A stretch of DNA of 56,702 nt from Candidatus Gaiellasilicea maunaloa (lineage in GTDB: Bacteria > Actinomycetota > Thermoleophilia > Gaiellales > Gaiellaceae), in the NCBI GenBank assembly GCA_024330215.1, contig JANDLU010000013.1, positions 1 through 56,702 on the forward strand, read 5' to 3'. Under the pieces are notes generated by a model. It made no database searches. It worked only from the letters and a program-made list of their open reading frames with translations, and was not told where the DNA came from. Position 1 is the first letter of the stretch, and every line of letters starts with the position of its first letter. A program made the position numbers and the translations under genes. Shown here piece by piece: positions 26,725 to 34,943 of the stretch.

Positions 26725-27705
26725 TCAGCGCGCCGCCGCGAGCTGGCCGCAGGCCGCGGCGATATCGCGGCCACGGGTGAGTCGCACGGTCGACGGCAGC
26801 CGCGCCTTGTCGAGCACGTGCTTGAAGGCGCCGATCGCGTCGCGCGAGGAGCCGTCGTACATCCCCGTCGGGTTGTAGGGGATCAGGTTGACCTTGAAGA
26901 TCGCCGGGTCGAGCAGCGATGCCAGCTCGCGCGCCTGGTCTGTCGAATCGTTGACGCCGGCCAGCATCACGTACTCGACGTAGACCTTCCGGTGGCGCAG
27001 CTCGAAGTAGCGGCGGCACTCCGCGAGGACGGCGTCCAGGGTATAGCGATCGTTGACGGGCATGAGCTGCGAGCGCAGGTGCGGATCGGCGGCGTGCAGC
27101 GAGAGCGCCAGCCGGATCGGCTGCTCGACCTCGTCGACGAAGCGCGTCAACCCGGGCAGCCAGCCGACCGTGGAGATCGTCGTGCGCCGGTGCGTGATCC
27201 CGACGTCGGGGAGCCGCCGTGCCGCAGCGAGCACGTTGTCGAGGTTCAGCATCGGCTCTCCCATCCCCATGAACACGAGATGGTCGACCGGCTCGATCCG
27301 GCGAAAGTGGAGCGCCTGGTCGAGGATCTCGCCCGCGGTCAGGTTGCGTCCGAAGCGCATCGCACCGGTCGCGCAGAACGTGCAGGTGAGCGGGCAGCCG
27401 GACTGCGAGGAGACGCAGATCGAGCGCCGGCCGTCGCGGTAGCGCATCAACACCGCCTCGACCGGGTGGCCATCGCCGGTGCGGAAGAGCGCCTTGATCG
27501 TGCCGTCGGTCGAATGGGCCTCGTCGGCAAGCGAGAGGGTCGCGAACGGAACCTCCGCCGCGAGCAGCTCGCGCAGGGCTGCAGGCACGTTCGTCATCTC
27601 CCCGTAGTCGGCGACCCCGCGCGCGGCCCACTCCCACACCTGGCGGGCGCGATAGGCGGGCTCGCCGCGGTCGGCGAGCGTCCGCTCGAGCAGGTCGAGA
27701 TCCAT
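26725..27705 (-). CDS. rlmN: 23S rRNA/tRNA adenine-C2 methyltransferase RlmN
   Basis: This 326-aa radical-SAM enzyme methylates A2503 of 23S rRNA and A37 of some tRNAs. The cluster motif CxxxCxxC is at C104, C108 and C111 (GCPLTCTFCATG). FMGMGEPMLNLDNV, the STVGW segment and SLHAADPHLRSQLMPVN follow. The methyl-carrying cysteine near the C-terminus (AACGQLAA) is present. The gene sits between two toxin-antitoxin modules and is convergent with vapC. Confidence 0.95.
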   Translation of the reverse strand: MDLDLLERTLADRGEPAYRARQVWEWAARGVADYGEMTNVPAALRELLAAEVPFATLSLADEAHSTDGTIKALFRTGDGHPVEAVLMRYRDGRRSICVSSQSGCPLTCTFCATGAMRFGRNLTAGEILDQALHFRRIEPVDHLVFMGMGEPMLNLDNVLAAARRLPDVGITHRRTTISTVGWLPGLTRFVDEVEQPIRLALSLHAADPHLRSQLMPVNDRYTLDAVLAECRRYFELRHRKVYVEYVMLAGVNDSTDQARELASLLDPAIFKVNLIPYNPTGMYDGSSRDAIGAFKHVLDKARLPSTVRLTRGRDIAAACGQLAAAR

Positions 27706-27723
27706 CCGGCCAGGGTAGCCCGG

Positions 27724-28110
27724 TTAGACGCGCACGACGGTGACGCCGACGAGCTCGTCGAAGTCCGCGTCCTGGGTGTAGACAGCCGCAGCATGTGCGA
27801 CGGCGGTCGCAGCGATCCAGGCGTCCTGCACCTTGGCATGTCCGCCCGCTCTTCGCGTGGCCGCGACGATCTGAGCGAACGAGGAGGCAACGGGCTCGTC
27901 GATCGGAAGAGCGGCGTAGCTCGTCTGGAGCGCGCGCAGGGTGGCGAGCAGGCCTGCGCGCGTCGCCTCGGAAGCGGCGAGGTGGATCCCGAGCTCGAGC
28001 TCCGCCAGCGTGACGACCGAGACGGACGCCTCGTCAGGGAGCGAATCGACCTCGAGCGGCCTGCCCTGCTCGTCGGCGATGAACACAGAGGTGTCGAGGA
28101 CGCCCCTCAT
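27724..28110 (-). CDS. PIN-domain toxin, second module
   Basis: This 128-aa VapC-like PIN protein starts at the ATG at 28108-28110, overlapping the antitoxin stop by 4 nt. Acidic residues are in GVLDTSVFIADE, TLAELELGIH, VQDAWIAATAV and YTQDADFDEL, the spacing expected for a PIN active site. It belongs to a different lineage from the other PIN toxin in this window, being paired with a Phd-type rather than ribbon-helix-helix antitoxin. Confidence 0.9.
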   Translation of the reverse strand: MRGVLDTSVFIADEQGRPLEVDSLPDEASVSVVTLAELELGIHLAASEATRAGLLATLRALQTSYAALPIDEPVASSFAQIVAATRRAGGHAKVQDAWIAATAVAHAAAVYTQDADFDELVGVTVVRV

Positions 28111-28364
28111 AACTCGTCGATCGTGTCCGTGAGCGCCTGCTCGAGCTCCGTCCGCAGGCCGGCGTCGGCCTGGACGAGCGCTGCGACGACCCGCTCGCGC
28201 GGGACCCAGGCAGCCCGTCCCGGAAGCGGCACGAGCTCGGCGATCGGGCGACGATCGACGGTGACCCGCAGGCGCTCGCCCGCCTCCACGCGCCGGAGCA
28301 CCGAGGCGGTGTGATTGCGAAGCTCCCGAACGGAGACGTCGGTCACGTCGGGACCGTAGCGCAT
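28107..28364 (-). CDS. Phd/YefM-type antitoxin
   Basis: This 85-aa protein has the Phd/YefM N-terminal fold: VSVRELRNHTASVLRRVEAGERLRVTVDRRPIAELVP, split here as VSVRELRNHTASVLRRVEAG and ERLRVTVDRRPIAELVP. It is followed by an acidic helical toxin-binding tail. The ATG at 28362-28364 is used; an in-frame GTG at 28344-28346 (starting VTDVSVREL) is equally reasonable. It lies upstream of and overlaps its PIN toxin. The promoter region faces the threonine aldolase gene. Confidence 0.85.
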   Translation of the reverse strand: MRYGPDVTDVSVRELRNHTASVLRRVEAGERLRVTVDRRPIAELVPLPGRAAWVPRERVVAALVQADAGLRTELEQALTDTIDEL

Positions 28365-28396
28365 CGGCTACGTAGACGGCGCCGTAGAATCGTCCC

Positions 28397-29431
28397 GTGA
28401 TCGACCTCCGCTCCGACACCGCTACCCGACCGACCGCGGGGATGCGCGCGGCAATCGCAGCGGCCGAGGTCGGCGACGAGCAGCTGCGGGAGGATCCGAC
28501 CGTCAACGAGCTGCAGCGCCGCGCGGCCGAGCTGCTCGGGCACGAGGCCGCGCTCTTCCTCCCGACCGCGACGATGGCGAACCAGATCGCGCTCCGGGTG
28601 CTGACCGAACCGGGCGACCAGCTACTCGCCGAGGAGCGGACGCACATCCTCGTCTACGAGGCCGGCGGCGCGGCGATCCACTCCGGCCTCGTCATGCGCG
28701 GGTTGCCCGGGATCGCCGGTCGGCTGACCCCCGCTCAGGTGACCGAGGTTGCGGCCACGGCCGACGAGCTCCAGCCTGCGAGCGTCGTCGTCCTCGAGAA
28801 CACCCACCGGAGTGCGGGCGGTCGCGTGTGGCCGCTCGCCGAGTTTCGCGCCACGGCGGAGACCGCGCGCGATCTCGGGCTCGCTGTCCACCTCGACGGC
28901 GCCCGGCTGCTGAACGCGGCGGCTGCGAGGGGCATCTCGGCCGCAGAGTACGGCCGTCTGGCCGATACGGTCACTCTCTGCTTCTCGAAGGGTCTCGGCT
29001 GCCCGCTCGGGGCCGTGCTCGCCGGGTCCGAGGAGCGGATCGAGGAGGCCTGGCGCGGCAAGTTCCTCTTCGGCGGCGCGATGCGGCAGGCGGGGATGGT
29101 TGCCGCGGCTGCGCTCTACGCGCTCGAACACCACGTCGACCGCCTCGCCGAGGATCACGAGCGTGCTCGGGCGCTCGCCGACGGGCTCGCCGCCGCCGGT
29201 CTTCCGGTCGACCCCGAGGCGACCGAGACGAACTTCGTCGCCCTCGACGCGGCTTCGCTGGGTACGACCACGGCCGAGGCGCGCGAGCGGATCGGCGAGC
29301 AGGGAGTGCTCACCGGAACGCTGCGGCCGGGTGTCGTCCGCCTGGCGACCTACCTCGGGATCGAGGACGACCACATCGAGCGCGCGATCGACGCCATTCC
29401 ACGCGCTCTCGAGGCTCGTGTCAGCGCCTGA
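28397..29431 (+). CDS. ltaE: Low-specificity L-threonine aldolase
   Basis: This 344-aa pyridoxal-phosphate enzyme splits threonine or allo-threonine into glycine and acetaldehyde. N-terminal IDLRSDTATRPTAGM, GDEQLREDPTVNELQ, the HLDGARLLNAA region and the PLP-lysine motif CFSKGLGCPLGAVLAG are diagnostic. The GTG at 28397 follows TAGAAT (28385-28390) by exactly 6 nt, so the mRNA is probably leaderless. Its glycine product could feed the glycine-cleavage system upstream, though the genes are not adjacent. Confidence 0.93.
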   Translation: MIDLRSDTATRPTAGMRAAIAAAEVGDEQLREDPTVNELQRRAAELLGHEAALFLPTATMANQIALRVLTEPGDQLLAEERTHILVYEAGGAAIHSGLVMRGLPGIAGRLTPAQVTEVAATADELQPASVVVLENTHRSAGGRVWPLAEFRATAETARDLGLAVHLDGARLLNAAAARGISAAEYGRLADTVTLCFSKGLGCPLGAVLAGSEERIEEAWRGKFLFGGAMRQAGMVAAAALYALEHHVDRLAEDHERARALADGLAAAGLPVDPEATETNFVALDAASLGTTTAEARERIGEQGVLTGTLRPGVVRLATYLGIEDDHIERAIDAIPRALEARVSA

Positions 29432-30734
29432 AGCGCTCCGCGAGGAGCTCGTCCGGCGACTTCGCACCGCGCAGGCCGAGCAGCGCGCCCCGTCCGTCAG
29501 CGCCTCGGTCTTCCGGGGCGACGAGCTCCTGTGGCGGGACGCCGTCGGCCTCGCCGACGTCGACGCCGGAACGGCCGCTTCGCCGGAGACGCAGTACCGG
29601 ATCGGCTCGATCACGAAGACCTTCACCGCGGTCTGCATCCTCCAGCTCCGCGACGCCGGCGCGCTCTCGCTCGACGACCCTCTCGACCTGCACATCCCGG
29701 AGAGCCGTCACGCGCCGACGCTCGGACGCATGCTCTCGCACGCCTCCGGCCTCCAGCGCGAGCCGCCCGGCGAGATCTGGGAGACGCTGCAGGTGCCGAG
29801 CCGGGAAGAGCTCGTCGCGCTGACGGCCGAGGCCGAGCAGCCGCTCGCGCCCGGCTCGTGGTGGCACTACTCGAACCTCGCGTTCGCCCTCCTCGGCGAG
29901 GTGGTCGCGCGGAGGACCGGCAGTAGCTGGGAGGACGCGCTCCGCGAGCGGGTGCTCGAGCCGCTCGAGCTCGTCCGTACGACCGCGGTCGCGGAGGAGC
30001 CCTCCGCGCGGGGCTACTTCGTGCTGCCGTATTCGGATGCGGTCCAGCTCGAGCCCGATCTCGACCTCGGCGGCTCGGGCGCGATGGGGAAGCTCTGGTC
30101 GACGACGAGCGACCTCGCGCGCTGGGGCTCCTTCCTCGCCGCGGGCGACGACCGCGTGCTCGCAGCGGCCACCCTCGAGGAGATGTCGCACGTCCGCGTG
30201 ATGGTCGATCACGAGCGCTGGGCGCTCGCCTGGGGCACCGGCCTCGAGCTGTACCGGCGCGGAGAGCACGTCTTCGTCGGGCACGGGGGCGGGATGCCCG
30301 GCCACCTGGCGGGTCTCGTCGTCCATCGCGGCAGCGGGATCGGCGCCTCCGTCCTCATGAACACGAGTGCGGGCGGCCAGCCGGAGGCGCTCGCGCTCGA
30401 TCTGGCAGGCGCCGCGATCGAAGCGCTTCCGGGGACCTCGGAGCTGTGGCGGCCGGGTGAGCCGCCGCCCAGCGAGGTCGAGCCGATCCTCGGCCGTTGG
30501 TGGACGGAGGGCCACGAGCTCGTGCTCGCGTGGCGAGGCCGGCTCGAGGCGAGGCTGGTCGGCGGAGCGCCCGGCCGCGACCTCTCCGTCTTCGCGCCGG
30601 AGGGCGACGCTTATCGCTGCGTCGAGGGCCGCGAGCGCGGCGAGTTGCTGCGGGTCGTGCGAGCCGAGAACGGCGAGGTCGAGAAGCTCTACTTCGCGAC
30701 CTATCCGCTCCGCCGCGAGCCCTCGACCTTCTAG
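29418..30734 (+). CDS. Beta-lactamase-fold serine hydrolase
   Basis: This 438-aa class C beta-lactamase/D,D-peptidase-like hydrolase has the nucleophile in the SxxK motif GSITKTFTA (about residue 60), the YxN motif HYSNLAFALLGE and the HGG-like motif GHGGGMPGH. A C-terminal extension (about 100 residues, from WRPGEPPPSEVE) forms a lipocalin-like accessory domain seen in this family. No signal peptide was found, so it is probably cytoplasmic with an esterase- or peptidase-like role. The GTG at 29418 overlaps ltaE by 14 nt. Confidence 0.88.
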   Translation: MSAPEALREELVRRLRTAQAEQRAPSVSASVFRGDELLWRDAVGLADVDAGTAASPETQYRIGSITKTFTAVCILQLRDAGALSLDDPLDLHIPESRHAPTLGRMLSHASGLQREPPGEIWETLQVPSREELVALTAEAEQPLAPGSWWHYSNLAFALLGEVVARRTGSSWEDALRERVLEPLELVRTTAVAEEPSARGYFVLPYSDAVQLEPDLDLGGSGAMGKLWSTTSDLARWGSFLAAGDDRVLAAATLEEMSHVRVMVDHERWALAWGTGLELYRRGEHVFVGHGGGMPGHLAGLVVHRGSGIGASVLMNTSAGGQPEALALDLAGAAIEALPGTSELWRPGEPPPSEVEPILGRWWTEGHELVLAWRGRLEARLVGGAPGRDLSVFAPEGDAYRCVEGRERGELLRVVRAENGEVEKLYFATYPLRREPSTF

Positions 30735-31768
30735 CGCTCGCCGACCGAGAAGAAGACGATCGCGATCCCGAGGTAGGTCGCGATCAGGATCGCGCCTTTG
30801 AGCCGGCTCGAGTGGCCGTCGGCCAGGAGGACGGTTGCGACGACCGCCGAGACGCCGAGCGCGAGAATCTCGACCTGGCGGAACGCGAGCGAGAGCGGCT
30901 CGATCAGGAGCGCCAGCAGGACAACCGCCGGGATCAGGAAGACGGCGACCTGCGCGCTCGACGCGAGCGCGATCTCCGCAGCCAGCTTAATCTTGCCCCG
31001 TGCCGCGACGACGACCGCGCCGCCGTGCTCGGCCGCGTTGCCCACGATTGCAACGATCACCGCCGCGACAAAGAACTCCGACAGCCCGGCCTTGTCGGCG
31101 AAGACCTCGAGCGTACCGACGAGGATCTCGGCGACGAAAGCGGTCACCACGGTCGCAGCGGCGAGGATGCCGAGCGCGAACCGGAGCGACCAGCCCCTGA
31201 TCTCCTCGGCGCTCGCGATGTGCAACGCCGCGTGGCGGCGCAGCGAATAGAACGTGAGCCCGAGGTAGGCGACGAGGAGCGCGATCGAGATGGGGATCGA
31301 GAGGTCGGCGAGCGAGCTGCGCTCCGGATCTCCGTTCCAACCGGGAATTGCGACGACGAGGAAGAGCAGGGTCGAGAGCGCGACGAGCCCGAGCGCAAGG
31401 AAGCTCGACTGCCGGTCGATCTCGCCGCGCCCGCCGAAGAGGAGCGAGAAGCCGAGCACGAGTAAGAGGTTGCCGATCACCGAGCCGCTCAGCGAGCCTC
31501 GCACGACCTCCGTCAACCCCTGGTGGACTGCGAGCAGCGCGATGATCAGCTCGGGCGCGTTGCCGAAGGTGGCGTTGAGGAAGCCCCCGATTCCGGGGCC
31601 GGTGTGCTCGGCCGCGTGCTCGGTCGCCTCGCCGATCAGCCACGCGAGCGGGACGAGCGCGGCGGCGGCGAGGACGAACTCGATCGTCTCCGCGGGATGG
31701 AAGACGTAATGGATGAGGATCACGAGCGGCGCGAGCCCCACGGAGCCGAAGAGAAGGCGGCGCACCAT
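30731..31768 (-). CDS. Calcium/proton antiporter (CaCA family, CAX)
   Basis: This 345-aa membrane protein has about eleven helices and the duplicated CaCA alpha motifs: [20 protein letters not shown] in the first half and [20 protein letters not shown] in the second. The motifs carry the glutamates that bind calcium. It exchanges cytosolic calcium for protons. The ATG at 31766-31768 starts directly before the first helix; the open frame upstream is noise. The 3' end overlaps the serine-hydrolase gene by 4 nt (convergent). Confidence 0.93.
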   Translation of the reverse strand: MVRRLLFGSVGLAPLVILIHYVFHPAETIEFVLAAAALVPLAWLIGEATEHAAEHTGPGIGGFLNATFGNAPELIIALLAVHQGLTEVVRGSLSGSVIGNLLLVLGFSLLFGGRGEIDRQSSFLALGLVALSTLLFLVVAIPGWNGDPERSSLADLSIPISIALLVAYLGLTFYSLRRHAALHIASAEEIRGWSLRFALGILAAATVVTAFVAEILVGTLEVFADKAGLSEFFVAAVIVAIVGNAAEHGGAVVVAARGKIKLAAEIALASSAQVAVFLIPAVVLLALLIEPLSLAFRQVEILALGVSAVVATVLLADGHSSRLKGAILIATYLGIAIVFFSVGER

Positions 31769-31890
31769 CGTCCGCCACCCTAACGGCGTCGCCGCGGGGG
31801 GCGAGCGGTTCCGATCGCTCCCGCGACTGCCTGAAAACGGCCGAAATGTCAAGTCTTGCGGGGAGGAGCCGCGGCGCCCACAATCCTGGT

Positions 31891-32316
31891 GTGGCAAAGC
31901 CCGCGCAGGCCCCGGTCGAGCTCCCTCTCCGTCCTCAGGACGAGCTCGAGTGCCGCCGCTGTGAGATCCATTGCGACAAGGTCGTCTATCCCGGGGCGTG
32001 CCTCGAGCGGGCCTGCCCGTTCGTCTACGCCTACGAGGCCTGGGGCCACACGTACATGGGCTGCCTGCAGAAGGTCTACGAGGTCGAGATCGACCTCGAC
32101 CTCCTCCGTGCGGCCGAGGCGCGCAGCGACGGCTTCGGTGCGGTTCGCGCCGCTCGCGGCCCCTTGCCGATGTGCAGAGTCGAGGTGTCGTCGTGCTACG
32201 AGTCGCGCGGTGACGAACTCGGCTGCCGCAACCCGGAGTTCCACGAGCTCCCGCGCGCCCGCCCGAGCTTCCGCGTCTTCGCACAGATAGCACCGGAACC
32301 CGGCTCCAGCTCCTAG
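31891..32316 (+). CDS. Cysteine-rich protein of unknown function
   Basis: This 141-aa soluble protein carries about nine cysteines: ECRRCEIHCDKVVYPGACLE, RACPF, YMGCLQKV, LPMCRVEVSSCYES and LGCRN. The first group, CxxCxxxC then C-x3-C, could bind a metal or iron-sulfur cluster or form disulfides. There is no signal peptide. The GTG at 31891 is chosen because the conserved-looking part begins there and a CACAAT hexamer lies 6 nt upstream (leaderless type); upstream codons look random. The family was not recognised. Confidence 0.65.
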   Translation: MAKPAQAPVELPLRPQDELECRRCEIHCDKVVYPGACLERACPFVYAYEAWGHTYMGCLQKVYEVEIDLDLLRAAEARSDGFGAVRAARGPLPMCRVEVSSCYESRGDELGCRNPEFHELPRARPSFRVFAQIAPEPGSSS

Positions 32317-32344
32317 CCTCACTTCGCCGGGGCGAGCTCGCCGG

Positions 32345-32385
32345 CGAAAGCACCTTGTGTTGTTCCAACACAAGGGTTTCTTTCG
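32345..32385 (+). repeat. Double-stem palindromic element, copy 1
   Basis: The inner arms CTTGTGTT (32354-32361) and AACACAAG (32367-32374) pair around a 5-nt loop. The outer arms CGAAAG (32345-32350) and CTTTCG (32380-32385) pair outside them, for 41 nt in total. The element lies 28 nt after the Cys-rich gene and 55 nt before the small gene at 32441. The 19-nt core (32355-32373) matches the reverse complement of copy 2 exactly. Confidence 0.8.
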
Positions 32386-32440
32386 TCTTTCGCGACGAAG
32401 CTGTGACGAACCGGCGCTCGGCCGTGGCGATCCTGGTGGC

Positions 32441-32788
32441 ATGCGCTTCTCGCTCTCCCGGAACGATCGTCGGATCCGCGACCTCGTGATCGCGCTCGAT
32501 CGTGACGACGTCTCGATGGCGGAGACCTGGCGCGTGGTGGGAGAAGCGGCGTGGAAGCTGGGGTTGCGCCGTCCCGGCTACCACGTGGTCCGGGATCTCG
32601 CTCGCGCCGAGCGGGCCCGCCGGGCGGCGCGGAGACACGTGAGACAGGCGGCAGCGGACGTGGTCCTCTCGCTCGGCTCGCCCTACGTCGTCGGGACACG
32701 GCGCGCCCTCGACGGGCTCGAGCTCGCACGAGCGAAGGAGAGGTTTGTGTTGGAACAACACAAGCGCTCTTCGGCCGACGATCCGTAG
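32441..32788 (+). CDS. Small basic protein of unknown function, flanked by palindromic elements
   Basis: This is a 115-aa, arginine-rich, helical protein. The sequence after the ATG at 32441 (RFSLSRNDRRIRDLVIALDR, SMAETWRVVGEAAWKLGLRR) suggests a helical DNA- or RNA-binding fold, but no family was recognised. The last residues (VLEQHKRSSADDP) are encoded by the second palindromic element, so the native C-terminus may have been replaced. The inverted placement of elements around this gene is discussed under findings. Confidence 0.55.
   Translation: MRFSLSRNDRRIRDLVIALDRDDVSMAETWRVVGEAAWKLGLRRPGYHVVRDLARAERARRAARRHVRQAAADVVLSLGSPYVVGTRRALDGLELARAKERFVLEQHKRSSADDP
32733..32773 (-). repeat. Double-stem palindromic element, copy 2 (opposite orientation)
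   Basis: The inner arms TTTGTGTT (32744-32751) and AACACAAG (32757-32764) pair with one mismatch around GGAAC. The outer arms CGAAG (32733-32737) and CTTCG (32769-32773) also pair. The total length is 41 nt, the same as copy 1, and it is its reverse complement through the core. It overlaps the last codons of the small gene. Confidence 0.8.
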
Positions 32789-32814
32789 CTGCAGGCGGCT
32801 CGGTCGGTCGACCT

Positions 32815-33666
32815 CTACCGGTGGGCGAGCCAGCGAGCGTGCAGGTCGCGCACCTTCTTCATCTCTGCCGCATCCGGGCCGTGCTTGTCGGGGCCTGGCG
32901 TCTCCATCACGGCGGGGAGGCCCTGGAGCGAGGGGTGGGAGAGGAAGACGCCCAGCTCCTCGCCGATCTCGCCCTCGAGCACGTTCGCGTGCCGGTCGCG
33001 GTTCGAGCCGAGCGGGGTCGCCGCGTCGTTGACGTGGAGCGCGCGCAATCGCTCGAGGCCGATCGTCCGCTCGAGCTCGGCGAGCGTCTCGTCCAACACC
33101 GTGCGGTCGGTGACGTCGATGCCCGAGACGTAGAGATGGCAAGTGTCGAGGCAGACGCCGAGTCGCGGATGACGGTCGAGCGCGTCGACGAGCGCCGCGA
33201 GCTCCTCGATCGAGCGACCGATCGTGCCGCCCGCGCCGGCGGAGTTCTCGAGCAGGAGCCAGGTCTCGTCCGAGCAAAGCTCGAGTACCTTCCGCAGCGC
33301 CGGCACGGCGCGCTCGAGCCCCTCGTCAAACCCCGTCCCGAGGTGGGACCCCACGTGGCAGACGACGCCGTCGGCGGCGATCGTGCACGCCGCCTCCATC
33401 GTCGAGCGCATCGTCTGCACCGACTTCGAATAGATCGCCGGATCCGGCGCGGCGAGATTGCAGAGGTAGAGGGCGTGCACGAGCACCGTCCCGATCTCCG
33501 CCTCCGCCCGCCGCTCGCGGAACCGCGCGACGACGGCCGGATCGTGCTCGGGAAAGCGCCACATCCGTGGGCTCTGGGCGAAGAGCTGGACGGCGTCGGC
33601 GCCGATCTCGATCGCGTTCTCGAGGGCGCCCTTGACTCCGCCCGAGCAGTGGGCGCCGAAGATCAC
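32815..33666 (-). CDS. nfo: Endonuclease IV (AP endonuclease)
   Basis: This 283-aa TIM-barrel enzyme cuts DNA 5' of abasic sites. The zinc ligands are visible in FGAHCSG, LVHALYLCNLA, CHVGSHLGTG, LLLENSAGAGG, GVCLDTCHLYVSG, LHVNDAATPLGSNRDRHANV and VMETPGPD, the usual nine His/Asp/Glu positions. The GTG start at 33664-33666 directly precedes the first strand (IFGAHCSGG). It is divergent from the MFS gene with only 20 nt between starts. Confidence 0.95.
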   Translation of the reverse strand: MIFGAHCSGGVKGALENAIEIGADAVQLFAQSPRMWRFPEHDPAVVARFRERRAEAEIGTVLVHALYLCNLAAPDPAIYSKSVQTMRSTMEAACTIAADGVVCHVGSHLGTGFDEGLERAVPALRKVLELCSDETWLLLENSAGAGGTIGRSIEELAALVDALDRHPRLGVCLDTCHLYVSGIDVTDRTVLDETLAELERTIGLERLRALHVNDAATPLGSNRDRHANVLEGEIGEELGVFLSHPSLQGLPAVMETPGPDKHGPDAAEMKKVRDLHARWLAHR

Positions 33667-33686
33667 CGGCCTAGACTAGTCGCGAG

Positions 33687-34943
33687 ATGCCCGCGCTCTC
33701 GCACAGGCTCGGCGCGCTCCGCGAGCGCGACTTCCGGCTGCTGTTCACCGCGACGACGATCACGACGCTGGGCGACCACGTCGCCTCGATCGCCCTCGTC
33801 TTCGCGGTCCTGCGCTTCGGCTCGGCGACCGACCTCGGCCTCGTCCTTGGCGCTCGCTCGCTCGCGGAGGCCGCGATCATGCTCTTCGGCGGCGTCCTCG
33901 CCGACCGGCTCCCCCGGAGCCACGTCCTCGTCGCCGCGTCGCTCGTCCAGGGCGTCGCACAGACGGCGACGGCCGTCGCGATCCTCGGCGGCACCGGCTC
34001 GGTCGCGCTCGTGATCGCGCTCCAGATCGTCTACGGCCTCGGGGCAGGAGTCGTGCTCCCCGCCGAGGTCGGTCTCGTCCCGCAGACGGTGAGCGCCGCG
34101 CGGCTCCAGCAGGCGAACGCGCTCCAGGGTTTGACTCGAAGCGGCGTCAGGGTGCTCGGGCCGGCGCTCGGAGGCGCGCTCGTCGTCGTCGGCAGCCCCG
34201 GAATCGCGCTCGCGGTGGACGGGGTCAGCTTCTTCGTCTGCGCCGCCATCCTCGGCCGGATCCGGATCCCGCGCCGCGAGGCGCTGCCGGCGAGCTTCCT
34301 GACCGAGCTCCGAGATGGCTGGCGCGAATTTTCGACCCGCACGTGGCTCTGGGCGTCCGTCGTCCTCTTCGGGGTCGGCAACCTCGCCTTCAGCTCGTGG
34401 GCGGTGCTCGGCCCTGTGATCGCGGAGGAGGATCTCGGCGGCGCCGGCGCCTGGGCGATCGTGCTCACGGTTGGCGGGATCGGGTCGCTCGCCGGGGCGC
34501 TGCTGGCGATCAGGGTCCGCCCGGCCCGCCCGCTCGTCGTCTGCACCCTCGCCGCCGTCCCGCTGGCCGGCCAGCTCGTCGCGCTCGCGCTCGGCGCGCC
34601 GCTCTGGGTCCTCGCCGCGAGCTCGTTCGTCGCTGCGGTCGGGATCGGCGTCCATCTGACGCTCTGGTTCACGATCTTCCAGCAGCAGGTGCCCGAGCAC
34701 GCGCAGTCGCGTGTCAGCTCCTACGACACGCTCGGGTCGTTCGTCCTGATCCCGCTCGGGCTCGCGCTCGTCGGGCCGATCGCCGCGGCGATTGGGAGGC
34801 AGGAGACGCTCTGGCTCTCGCTCGCGATCATGCTCGCGAGCTGGGCCGCGATCCTGGCCCTTCCCTCCGTCTGGGCGATTCGCCGCACGGAAGTCCAGCC
34901 GGAGGCCGGCCCGCCGCCCACCCTCTCTACGATGGGCGCGTGA
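33687..34943 (+). CDS. MFS efflux transporter
   Basis: This 418-aa protein has twelve predicted helices. The N-terminus (LSHRLGALRERDFRLLF, GDHVASIALVFAVL) and the GxLADRxxR motif between helices 2 and 3 (GGVLADRLPRSHVLV) are typical of the MFS_3/enterobactin-exporter-like group. The substrate is unknown. The gene overlaps gltX by 4 nt (ATG 33687 to TGA 34943), so it is cotranscribed with a tRNA synthetase, an arrangement with no obvious functional link. Confidence 0.9.
   Translation: MPALSHRLGALRERDFRLLFTATTITTLGDHVASIALVFAVLRFGSATDLGLVLGARSLAEAAIMLFGGVLADRLPRSHVLVAASLVQGVAQTATAVAILGGTGSVALVIALQIVYGLGAGVVLPAEVGLVPQTVSAARLQQANALQGLTRSGVRVLGPALGGALVVVGSPGIALAVDGVSFFVCAAILGRIRIPRREALPASFLTELRDGWREFSTRTWLWASVVLFGVGNLAFSSWAVLGPVIAEEDLGGAGAWAIVLTVGGIGSLAGALLAIRVRPARPLVVCTLAAVPLAGQLVALALGAPLWVLAASSFVAAVGIGVHLTLWFTIFQQQVPEHAQSRVSSYDTLGSFVLIPLGLALVGPIAAAIGRQETLWLSLAIMLASWAAILALPSVWAIRRTEVQPEAGPPPTLSTMGA

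Noticed and set aside
30731-33277. Minus-strand frame of 848 codons as one large protein
   Set aside because: Only the part below 31768 (the calcium antiporter) is protein-like. The upstream 500 codons run antisense to the Cys-rich gene and the small gene, and out of phase with nfo.
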